Source: DATHVI01 sp035461385
GTDB taxonomy: Bacteria > Actinomycetota > Thermoleophilia > Solirubrobacterales > 70-9
NCBI GenBank assembly: GCA_035461385.1
Contig: DATHVI010000127.1
Span: 1 to 24,768, forward strand
Length of the DNA: 24,768 nucleotides
Direction: 5' to 3'
Shown here: positions 10,069-16,419 of the stretch, piece after piece
Layout of the letters: every line of letters starts with the position of its first letter
Position numbering within the stretch: the stretch's first letter is position 1
Notes under the pieces: generated by a model
What the model was told of the DNA's origin: nothing
Seen by the model: only the letters and a program-made list of their open reading frames with translations
Databases searched by the model: none
Made by a program: the position numbers and the translations under genes

Positions 10069-10463
10069 CCCTGCGCGTCGCCCCGGATCACCATCACCGA
10101 GGTCGCCTTGACGAGCGCGGTCGCCTCGACGCCGGGCTCGAGGCCGAGCTCCTCGATCGCGTCGCGGGTGATCGCCGCCGTGATCCGGTGCGGGCCGGCC
10201 TCGATCTCGACCAGGCCGAGGACGCCATCGACCTCAACCGAGCGGACGATGCCGGGGAAGCGGTTGCGCGCCGACAGCTCGTCGCCGGCGCGGTGGCGCT
10301 CGGGCGCCCCGCCGAGTCGGCGGACCTCGGCGAGCGAGACCAGGCGGCGGTTGCGCTCGTCGCGCGTCGTGCGCAGCTTGCCGGCCCGGTCCCAGCGCCG
10401 CAAGGTGTCGGCGCTCACCCCGATCATCCGCGCCGCCTCGCCCAAGGTCACCCGCTCGGCCAT
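10065..10463 (-). CDS. HTH-TOBE molybdate-responsive regulator (ModE-like)
   Basis: The 132-residue protein joins a MerR/excisionase-type helix-turn-helix (about 1-52: VTLGEAARMIGVSADTLRRW, then RRLVSLAEVRRL) to a single TOBE/Mop domain (about 66-130: RFPGIVRSVEVDGVLGLVEI, ITRDAIEELGLEPGVEATAL, VKATSVMVIRG). TOBE domains bind oxyanions such as molybdate, so this is a compact one-component sensor unlike classical ModE, which has a LysR-like HTH and two TOBE units. It is the first gene of the MOT1 operon and presumably controls it. A 154-bp multi-hairpin element lies just upstream (10498-10651). Whether it represses or activates is not visible. Confidence 0.88.
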   Translation of the reverse strand: MAERVTLGEAARMIGVSADTLRRWDRAGKLRTTRDERNRRLVSLAEVRRLGGAPERHRAGDELSARNRFPGIVRSVEVDGVLGLVEIEAGPHRITAAITRDAIEELGLEPGVEATALVKATSVMVIRGDAQG

Positions 10464-10497
10464 CTACCCAAGCATTGCATAGGCGAGCACCACCTGG

Positions 10498-10651
10498 CCG
10501 CCGCCTCCTCCGCTCCCGCCCTGAGACACCTGGTGCGCGGCTACGCCGCGCACATCTTGAGACAGCTGCGGCGCCTTCGGCGCCTGACACGCCGCTCTGG
10601 CGGCGCAACGCCGCCGCCGAGCACACCTGGCGGGAGCGGAGGAGGCGGCGG
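10498..10651. repeat. Multi-hairpin element bounded by a perfect 23-bp inverted repeat
   Basis: The arms 10498-10520 and 10629-10651 are exact reverse complements (23/23) around 108 bp. Inside are three hairpins: GTGCGCGGC-TAC-GCCGCGCAC (10533-10553), GGCGCC-TTC-GGCGCC (10570-10584) and CGCCGC-TCTG-GCGGCG (10590-10605). Each is preceded by TGAGACA or TGACAC (10522, 10558, 10585), and CACCTGG recurs at 10491, 10527 and 10624. The whole could fold as a three-armed cloverleaf. It lies 5 bp after the esterase stop and 34 bp before the regulator ATG, both on the minus strand. It may be a dispersed repeat, a large terminator or a leader RNA; sequence alone does not decide. It fills the gap between the two genes. 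Confidence 0.85.
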
Positions 10652-10656
10652 TGGGT

Positions 10657-13272
10657 TTATGGCCCGGTCCAGCCGTTCGCGTAGCAGGGGAGCGGGGTCG
10701 ACAGGTCGATCCCGTCGGTGCAGGGTCCGAACCCGCCGTCGAAGAAGTCGGCGATCTGCTCGAGCGCGCCGGGCGCGCGACGGGGATAGCCGTGGGGATC
10801 CGACCCGAAGCCGAGGCTCCCTCGGGGCGCGGTGTTCGTGGTCGGCGGCGGCTTCGTCCCATTGCCGACCGTCCCGGTGAACCCGAGCGGCCCGCCGTCG
10901 AAGTAGACGAGGGCGGAGTCCGGGTGCGGGAAGTCGGTGATCGGCGGGATCCCGAGGAACGGCTCGTCCTCCCAGTGGCGCCCGGGGTCGAGCGCCGGCT
11001 CGTAGACGTTCATCCCCATCGTCCGTGCCTGGACCTCGGCGGCGAGGTTCGAGACCTGGAAGTCGCCGAACGCGACCTGGAGCAGGACATCCGAGGTCGG
11101 CGTGTCGGGATACGGATCGCTGGTCAGGTGCGCCGCGTAGCCGGCGGTCTCGCCGCGATCCCAGAGCGTCTGGATGAACGACAGCAGCAGCGGCCCCTCG
11201 AACAGGTCGCGGTTGCCGAGGAACTCCTCGTACTGCTGGCCCGGGTCGGTCGTGTCGACCCAGTGGATACTGCGCGGCAGGAGCAGCGAGTAGCGCATTC
11301 CGCCGACGTTCAGCACCGAGTGGCTGATGTCCGGCGAGACCGCGGTCAGCCCGCCGCCGAGCACCGCGCCCTGGCTGATCCCCTCGAAGACGAGGTCGTC
11401 AGGCGCGAACACCGGATCGCCGCCGTTCTCGGCGTCGTCGGGATCGCTTGGGTCGACCTGGAACGCCGGGTGCGAGTTGAAGCCCTCGGAGTGGAGCATC
11501 GCCCGGCCGAGGAACATGAAGTTGATGTACCCCTGCTGGACTCGGTCGGGGAGCCGCGGGAAGTTCGACATGTTGCCGAGGATCGACAGCACGTTGCCGA
11601 GGTCGTCGCTCGAGAACCCGGCCCAGCTCACGGCGCAGAACGACACGTTCGTCTCGCCCATCAGCGGGGCGACTTCGTTGTTGGAGCTGACCGCGGTGTA
11701 GCTGCCGAGCAGCCCGTGGCCGAACAGGCCCGCGCGCGACGGAGTGACGTCGTTTCCGTCGGTGACGCTGGACGCGATCACGCAGCGGTACGGCATGCTC
11801 GTCGTGTTCGTCTCGGCCCCGCTGAGGTCGGGGTCGAGCGCGTCCGGGCCGTCGAAGGCGAGCTGCGCCCCCGGCGCGCACTCGTCGGGGTTCGTGGCGT
11901 GCTCGAGGTAGCAGGGGATCCCGGTCAGCGTCCCGTCGACGATCCGGAGGAAGTTCGGGTTCGTCGGGTCGGTGTTGACGTTGGTGACCGTGAAGCTGGG
12001 CGCCTCGCCGTCCTCGACGTCGCCATTGGCGAGCTCGGGATCGCCGAGCACCTCGCCGAGCGCGTGGTCGCGCATGTCGAGCATCCAGCGGGAGATCCCG
12101 TCCTCGCTGGCGACGGTGAAGTCCCAGGCGAGGTACAGGCTCCCTCGCGGGATCCCGGCGTCCTGGAGCTCGGAGAAGACCTGTTCCATGGGGGTGCGAC
12201 GGCCCTCGACCGGGCTCTGCCCGGTGATCAGCCGGTCGCGGTAGGCGCGGAACGCGATCGGCGGCTGGACCGGCCGGTTCTCGGCGTCGCGGAGGTTGCG
12301 CAGGGCGACGATGTAGCGCTTGCCCTCCTCGAGGTTCTGCGCCGGGTGGATCAGCAGGTTGACGTCCTCGACCGTGCCCTGGGTCGCCCCGGGCGCGGGG
12401 TCGAAGGGGCGCGAGTCGAGCTCGGCCCAGATCAGCTGGCGCTCGCCGGTCTCGGCGTCGATCAGCACCACCGGCTGATTCGGGTCGTCGTAGCGCGCGA
12501 GGTCGTCGACGGGCACGAAGCCGGTGTTCTGGAACGCGGCCGGGGTTTCGACCTCGGGGACCTTGACGACGATCGTCGACCCCGGCGAGAAGCCGTCGGA
12601 GCGGTTCCAGTTCGTCGGGTCGATGCGGTTCGCCGGGTCGGCCGTCGCCTGTGGGGTCGACTGCGGGTGGAGGTTGAGCCGCCTGCCGGTGTCGGTCTCG
12701 TTGCTCGAGATCGTGAAGAAGTCGCTCGGCCACGGCTCCATGCAGTGCGCGGTGACGAGCAGGTCGCAGCGGTCGGCGTTCGGGGTCGGGATCGCGTCGC
12801 CGAAGTACGGCCGCTCGGTGGGGTTCTCGGAGCCGACGCTACACGTGCCGAGTGTCCGGTTGAGCCTGCGCACCGACCTCACCTTGCGCGCCTTGCCCTT
12901 CCTCGGCTTCGCGGTCACCTGGACGCCGACCACCTGGTTCGCACAGTTGCCGAGTCGGTTGCGGCCGGCGGCGCTGACCTTGAGCGCGACGCGGCGGACC
13001 TTGCCCTTGAGGCGGAGCTTCCTCGCCGCGCCGATCGGCCGCGCCGACCTTTTGTTGCGGCCGGCGACGAGGACGGCGCGGGCGCGGGTCGCAGGCTTCG
13101 AGCGCAGCGAGACGCGGGCGGCGCGTGCCTGCCAGATCTGCCCCTGGTTGTTGATCAGCACCTTGGCCTTGACCTTGACCTTCGCCGCGCTCGCCGGCGC
13201 AACCGGTCCGAAGGCGGCGACCAGCAGTGCGATCGGCACGGCGATCGCCACAGACACGCGAGTCCTACTCAC
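10657..13272 (-). CDS. Secreted alpha/beta-hydrolase-like protein (putative esterase/lipase)
   Basis: The 871-residue product starts at GTG 13272, which follows a GGAGGAGGAG site; upstream codons in frame lack a better start. A signal peptide is clear: SRTRVSVAIAVPIALLVAAF then a cut near APASA-AK (about residue 29). The mature N-terminus (about 30-150) is a Lys/Arg-rich beta-type segment with KVKVKAKV and KPRKGKARKVR. The body has CMEPWPSDFF, NRSDGFSPGSTIVVKVP, LYLAWDFTVAS, an oxyanion-type GHGLLGS (518-524) and the nucleophile elbow GISQG (631-635, Ser633), consistent with an alpha/beta hydrolase. Even Cys numbers in the body suggest disulfides. I do not know a characterised relative; esterase activity is inferred from GxSxG. 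It follows moaA on the same strand, 120 bp away. Confidence 0.82.
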   Translation of the reverse strand: MSRTRVSVAIAVPIALLVAAFGPVAPASAAKVKVKAKVLINNQGQIWQARAARVSLRSKPATRARAVLVAGRNKRSARPIGAARKLRLKGKVRRVALKVSAAGRNRLGNCANQVVGVQVTAKPRKGKARKVRSVRRLNRTLGTCSVGSENPTERPYFGDAIPTPNADRCDLLVTAHCMEPWPSDFFTISSNETDTGRRLNLHPQSTPQATADPANRIDPTNWNRSDGFSPGSTIVVKVPEVETPAAFQNTGFVPVDDLARYDDPNQPVVLIDAETGERQLIWAELDSRPFDPAPGATQGTVEDVNLLIHPAQNLEEGKRYIVALRNLRDAENRPVQPPIAFRAYRDRLITGQSPVEGRRTPMEQVFSELQDAGIPRGSLYLAWDFTVASEDGISRWMLDMRDHALGEVLGDPELANGDVEDGEAPSFTVTNVNTDPTNPNFLRIVDGTLTGIPCYLEHATNPDECAPGAQLAFDGPDALDPDLSGAETNTTSMPYRCVIASSVTDGNDVTPSRAGLFGHGLLGSYTAVSSNNEVAPLMGETNVSFCAVSWAGFSSDDLGNVLSILGNMSNFPRLPDRVQQGYINFMFLGRAMLHSEGFNSHPAFQVDPSDPDDAENGGDPVFAPDDLVFEGISQGAVLGGGLTAVSPDISHSVLNVGGMRYSLLLPRSIHWVDTTDPGQQYEEFLGNRDLFEGPLLLSFIQTLWDRGETAGYAAHLTSDPYPDTPTSDVLLQVAFGDFQVSNLAAEVQARTMGMNVYEPALDPGRHWEDEPFLGIPPITDFPHPDSALVYFDGGPLGFTGTVGNGTKPPPTTNTAPRGSLGFGSDPHGYPRRAPGALEQIADFFDGGFGPCTDGIDLSTPLPCYANGWTGP

Positions 13273-13340
13273 TCTCTCCTCCTCCGTCGTGGCGGGAATC
13301 CGTTCCCTCGCCCACGCCCCGCCGGCACGGGCCGCGCCGC

Positions 13341-13346
13341 AGCCTA
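13341..13346 (-). promoter_or_regulatory. Possible -10 box (TAGGCT) upstream of the secreted hydrolase
   Basis: On the minus strand TAGGCT (TAnnnT type) lies about 68 nt before GTG 13272, in the gap after moaA. No convincing -35 is visible. It would give the hydrolase its own leadered transcript. Confidence 0.25.
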
Positions 13347-13361
13347 GCAAGCCAGGAGGCA

Positions 13362-13396
13362 GCCGATGTACCGATCGGCACTAGCGCGCGAGCTAG
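13362..13396 (-). terminator. Two small hairpins at the moaA 3' end
   Basis: CTAGC-6 nt-GCTAG (13381-13396) spans the moaA stop and GCCGAT-6 nt-ATCGGC (13362-13379) follows it. There is no U tract, so this is at best a weak or Rho-assisted terminator; chance palindromes are possible. Confidence 0.3.
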
Positions 13397-14415
13397 CCGC
13401 CGATCGCACTCATCGTCCGCGGCGGCGGCCTGAATCCGGGCTCGTTGACGCGGTGCTTTAGCTCCTTGCGCCAGACGGCGTCGCGGATGATCCGCTCGAT
13501 CTCGCTGTCGCTCGCCCCCGACCGCAGCGGCTCGCGCAGGTCGGTCTCGTGGACCGAGAACAGGCAGGTGCGAAGCTCGCCCTCGGCGGTGAGGCGGATC
13601 CGGTTGCAGTCGCCGCAGAACGGCTCCGAGACCGGGTTGATGAAGCCGATCTCCCCGCTGCCGTCGGCGAAGCGGTAGACGCGTGCGGTCGCGTGCGCCT
13701 CGCGCGGGAGCTCCTCGAGCGGGTGGCGCCGCTCGATCAGCTCCCGGATCTCGGCCCCGGTCAGCACCATCTCCGGCTCCCAGGCGCGGTCGGCGTCGAG
13801 CGGCATGAACTCGATGAACCGCACCTGGTAGTCGGTCGAGCGGGCGAAGTCGCAAAAGCGCAGCACCTCGTTCTCGGTGAAGTCGCGCATCGCGATCGCG
13901 TTCACCTTCACCGGGCGGACCTCGGGATGGGCGGCGATCGCCTCGAGTCCGCGCAGCACCTGCGGCAGCGCATCGCGGCGGGTGATCTCGTGGAAGCGAT
14001 CGCGGGCGAGCGAGTCGATCGAGACATTGACGCGGTTGATCCCGGCGGCAACGAGGGCCGGCGCGTCGCGCTCGAGCAGGTAGCCGTTGGTCGTCACCGA
14101 GAGGTCCTCGATCCCGTCGATCGCGGCAAGCTTCGCGACCAAGGTCGGGAACTCCCGCCGGGCGAGCGGCTCACCGCCGGTCAGCCGGACGTCGGTGATC
14201 CCGAGCCCGGCGAGGAGCCCGACGATGCGCTCGATCTCCTCGAAGCTGAGGATCTGGGAGCGGTCGAGCCACGCCATCCCCTCGGCGGGCATGCAGTAGC
14301 GGCAGCGAAAGTTGCAGCGGTCGGTGACCGAGACGCGCAGATCGGTGATCGCCCGGCCGTGGGCGTCGCGGAGCGGACCGTCGGCGGCCGCCGCTTGATC
14401 GTCGTGGCCGACCAT
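13393..14415 (-). CDS. moaA: GTP 3',8-cyclase MoaA (molybdenum cofactor biosynthesis)
   Basis: MoaA is a radical-SAM enzyme that turns GTP into the cyclic precursor used to make cyclic pyranopterin, the first step of Mo-cofactor synthesis. The 340-residue product has both Fe-S sites: CNFRCRYCMP with Cys34, Cys38 and Cys41, and the C-terminal FCGDCNRIRLTAEGELRTCLF-type site with Cys267, Cys270 and Cys284. It also has the SAM-binding GGEP (80-83) and the conserved C-terminal GG tail needed for activity. Length is normal. ATG 14415 has no ribosome site, but GACAAT ends 6 nt upstream, so a leaderless mRNA is possible. The other moa genes are not in the window. It lies 37 bp downstream of the GAF regulator on the same strand. 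Confidence 0.95.
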   Translation of the reverse strand: MVGHDDQAAAADGPLRDAHGRAITDLRVSVTDRCNFRCRYCMPAEGMAWLDRSQILSFEEIERIVGLLAGLGITDVRLTGGEPLARREFPTLVAKLAAIDGIEDLSVTTNGYLLERDAPALVAAGINRVNVSIDSLARDRFHEITRRDALPQVLRGLEAIAAHPEVRPVKVNAIAMRDFTENEVLRFCDFARSTDYQVRFIEFMPLDADRAWEPEMVLTGAEIRELIERRHPLEELPREAHATARVYRFADGSGEIGFINPVSEPFCGDCNRIRLTAEGELRTCLFSVHETDLREPLRSGASDSEIERIIRDAVWRKELKHRVNEPGFRPPPRTMSAIGG

Positions 14416-14421
14416 CGACCC

Positions 14422-14427
14422 ATTGTC
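14422..14427 (-). promoter_or_regulatory. Possible leaderless -10 (GACAAT) for moaA
   Basis: GACAAT on the minus strand ends 6 nt before ATG 14415, and no Shine-Dalgarno site is present. The first base departs from TAnnnT. If real, moaA has its own start separate from the GAF regulator. Confidence 0.3.
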
Positions 14428-14452
14428 GCAGCCCGGCGCGGGCGGCTGGTCG

Positions 14453-15778
14453 CTACTCGACCGAGAGCCGCCGCAAGCGGCTGAGGGCGGCCGAGCGCGC
14501 CGGGTCGGATTCGCCCAGGGCGGCGATCAGCACCCGGCACGCCTCGATGTCGTCGCGGCCCGACGGGGTCTCGAGCCAGCGCGAGAGCATCGCCGCGTCT
14601 CCGGACCCGATCGCCGCCTGGCGGAGGCGAAGGTCGATCCGCTCGCGCGCCTCGATCACGAGCGGGACTCCGGAGCTGGGCAGGAGCGGCCCAGCGTAGG
14701 CGGCGAGCGCTCCGGCGGTGTCTCCGTCCGCAACCATTCGCTCGACGATGACGAAGTCGGCCTCGATCGGTCCGTCGAGGCGGTGGGCGCCGCGGGGCAG
14801 CCGCGGCCCGAGGATCCGCCGCAGGCGCGAGATCTCCGCCCGCGCGGTCACCGGCAGGCCGTACTCGCCGTAAAGCTCGCGCGCCAGCCGCGCGATGTCG
14901 AGCCCTTCGGGGTGCAGGGTCATCAGCGCCGCGATCTCGCTGTGGCGGCGGCTGAGCTCGATCGGCCCCCGGCCGGCGTCGACGAGCGCACGATCGCGCC
15001 CGAGCGCGGTCAGCACCAAGGGCCGCGTCGCCGTCGCCGCGCGGCGGGCGCGTCGGGGCCGCGCCCCGGGGGACCGATCGAGTCGCAGAGTCATCTCGCG
15101 GGTGCGGCGCTCGGCGACGCGCCAGCGGAGCTCGGACTCGATCACCCGCGCCGCGGCCTCGACGAGGGCGAGGCTGTGCGGGTGGGCGGTCGAGGCGGGC
15201 CCGGAGAGGTCGATCACCCCGAGCGGCCGGCCGCTCTCCGGGTCGTGCACCGGCGCGGCGCTGCAGGTCCAGCCGTGCGCCGCCTCGGTGAAGTGCTCGG
15301 CCGAGAAGACCTGGATCGGATGGTCGATCGCGAGCGCCGTCCCCATCGCGTTCGTCCCCGCCGCGTCCTCGCTCCAGAGCGAGCCCGGCCTGAGGTGGAT
15401 GTTGTCGGCGGCGTCGAGCACCGCGGGCTCCCCGTCGATCCACAACAGGGAGCCGTCGGCGTCGCATGCGAGCACCACCTGGCCGTCGTCCGAGCGGACG
15501 TCGGCGAGCAGCTCCCTCAGCACCGTCTCGGCGATCGACAGGGGGTGCGCGCGCCAGCGCTCCTCGGCTTCGTCGGTCGACAGGGTGACCGGCGCAAGGC
15601 CCTGCTCTGGGTCGACTCCGGCGGTGGCGCTGCGCCGCCACGACTCGGCGATCGGAGCCCGCAGGGTCGGCGGTGGCTCATCGCCGGCGATCACCCGGCG
15701 ATGGATGCGAGCAAGGTCCCGGGACCACCGCCGGCGGTCCGTGGACGCGTCGATCGCCACCCAGGATGACCGGTTCAA
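14453..15778 (-). CDS. AcoR-like GAF-domain transcriptional regulator without AAA+ domain
   Basis: The 441-residue protein begins with the AcoR-type region (PIAESWRRSATAGVDPEQGLAP), then a GAF domain (about 70-230) containing ADGSLLWIDGEP, LRPGSLWSEDAAGTNAMGTAL, FTEAAHGWTCSAAPVHDP and LGVIDLSGP. It lacks the sigma54-interacting AAA+ domain of true AcoR. Instead the C-terminal half has a winged-helix-like stretch (RRHSEIAALMTLHPEGLDIA, ELYGEYGLPVTARAEISRLR) followed by a helical tail, as in many actinobacterial relatives. TTG 15778 is chosen because AGGAG lies 5 nt upstream; a TTG at 15838 also fits but would use the operator dyad region. It diverges from coxS across 125 bp and is the obvious candidate regulator of the Mo-hydroxylase operon. 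Confidence 0.83.
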   Translation of the reverse strand: MNRSSWVAIDASTDRRRWSRDLARIHRRVIAGDEPPPTLRAPIAESWRRSATAGVDPEQGLAPVTLSTDEAEERWRAHPLSIAETVLRELLADVRSDDGQVVLACDADGSLLWIDGEPAVLDAADNIHLRPGSLWSEDAAGTNAMGTALAIDHPIQVFSAEHFTEAAHGWTCSAAPVHDPESGRPLGVIDLSGPASTAHPHSLALVEAAARVIESELRWRVAERRTREMTLRLDRSPGARPRRARRAATATRPLVLTALGRDRALVDAGRGPIELSRRHSEIAALMTLHPEGLDIARLARELYGEYGLPVTARAEISRLRRILGPRLPRGAHRLDGPIEADFVIVERMVADGDTAGALAAYAGPLLPSSGVPLVIEARERIDLRLRQAAIGSGDAAMLSRWLETPSGRDDIEACRVLIAALGESDPARSAALSRLRRLSVE

Positions 15779-15832
15779 CCTCTCTCCTCTCGCTGCGCAC
15801 AGCGTATCCGAGGTCGCCCGCGCGCCGCTCGC

Positions 15833-15849
15833 TTGCAACCGGAATGCAA
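15833..15849. promoter_or_regulatory. Operator-like dyad TTGCA-N7-TGCAA between regulator and coxS
   Basis: TTGCAACCGGAATGCAA is a 5-bp-arm dyad with a 7-bp spacer in the divergent promoter region. Its centre (15841) is about 21 bp upstream of the TATCGT box for coxS, so it covers the -35 position. This makes it a candidate binding site for the GAF regulator; no known motif was matched. Confidence 0.4.
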
Positions 15850-15861
15850 CGCCTCCGCTCC

Positions 15862-15867
15862 TATCGT
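15862..15867 (+). promoter_or_regulatory. Putative -10 box (TATCGT) for the Mo-hydroxylase operon
   Basis: TATCGT fits TAnnnT and lies 36 nt before the coxS ATG, leaving room for a leader with the strong AGGAGGAG site. No consensus -35 is present, as expected for an activated promoter. Confidence 0.4.
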
Positions 15868-15903
15868 CGGTCGCCCGAGGACAGCAAGCCGCGAGGAGGA
15901 GCG

Positions 15904-16419
15904 ATGAGTGGAACCGTGCGCGTGCGGACGACGGTCAACGGCGAGGCCCGCCAGTCGGACATCGAGCCGCGGCTGCTGCTCGTCCACTACCTGCGGGACG
16001 TCCTCGGCCTGACCGGGACCCACATCGGCTGCGATACCTCCAACTGCGGGGCGTGCACGGTGCTCCTCGACGGCGAGGCGGTGAAGAGCTGCACCGTGCT
16101 CGCCGTCCAGGCCGACGGGGCGAAGCTGACGACGATCGAGGGGATGGGCTCGAACGGGAATCTCCACCCGCTCCAGGAGACGTTCCACGAGCAGCACGGG
16201 CTTCAGTGCGGCTACTGCACGCCCGGGATGATCATCGCGGCCGCCGACCTGCTCGAGCGCAATCCGAGCCCGAGCGAGGACGAGATCCGCCACGGGCTCG
16301 AGGGAAACCTCTGCCGCTGCACTGGCTACCACAACATCGTCAAGGCGGTTCAGGCGGCGGCCGAGAAGGGCGGCGCCGGGGTTCCTGAGGGCGCGAAGGG
16401 CGAGGGGGTGACGGCCTGA
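15904..16419 (+). CDS. Mo-hydroxylase small subunit, [2Fe-2S] (CoxS-type)
   Basis: This 171-residue iron-sulfur subunit carries electrons from the Mo site to FAD. The plant-type ferredoxin cluster ligands are Cys43, Cys48, Cys51 and Cys63 (in CDTSNCGACTVLLDG and SCTVLA). The second cluster domain holds Cys102, Cys105, Cys137 and Cys139 (QCGYCTPGM and NLCRCTGYHNIV). ATG 15904 has an AGGAGGAGCG site. A 19-residue Gly/Ala-rich tail follows the conserved core. Its TGA overlaps the coxL ATG by one base (TGATG), so subunits are translated together. The order S-L-M matches form II rather than form I (M-S-L) CO-dehydrogenase-type operons. Confidence 0.95.
   Translation: MSGTVRVRTTVNGEARQSDIEPRLLLVHYLRDVLGLTGTHIGCDTSNCGACTVLLDGEAVKSCTVLAVQADGAKLTTIEGMGSNGNLHPLQETFHEQHGLQCGYCTPGMIIAAADLLERNPSPSEDEIRHGLEGNLCRCTGYHNIVKAVQAAAEKGGAGVPEGAKGEGVTA

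Noticed and set aside
10498..10651. CRISPR array or simple intrinsic terminator
   Set aside because: Repeats are palindromic, of different lengths, with no regular spacers and no U tract after the stem.
10651..13347. An 898-codon plus-strand frame opposite the secreted hydrolase
   Set aside because: Low-complexity shadow; the minus-strand frame has a signal peptide, a ribosome site and a GxSxG motif.
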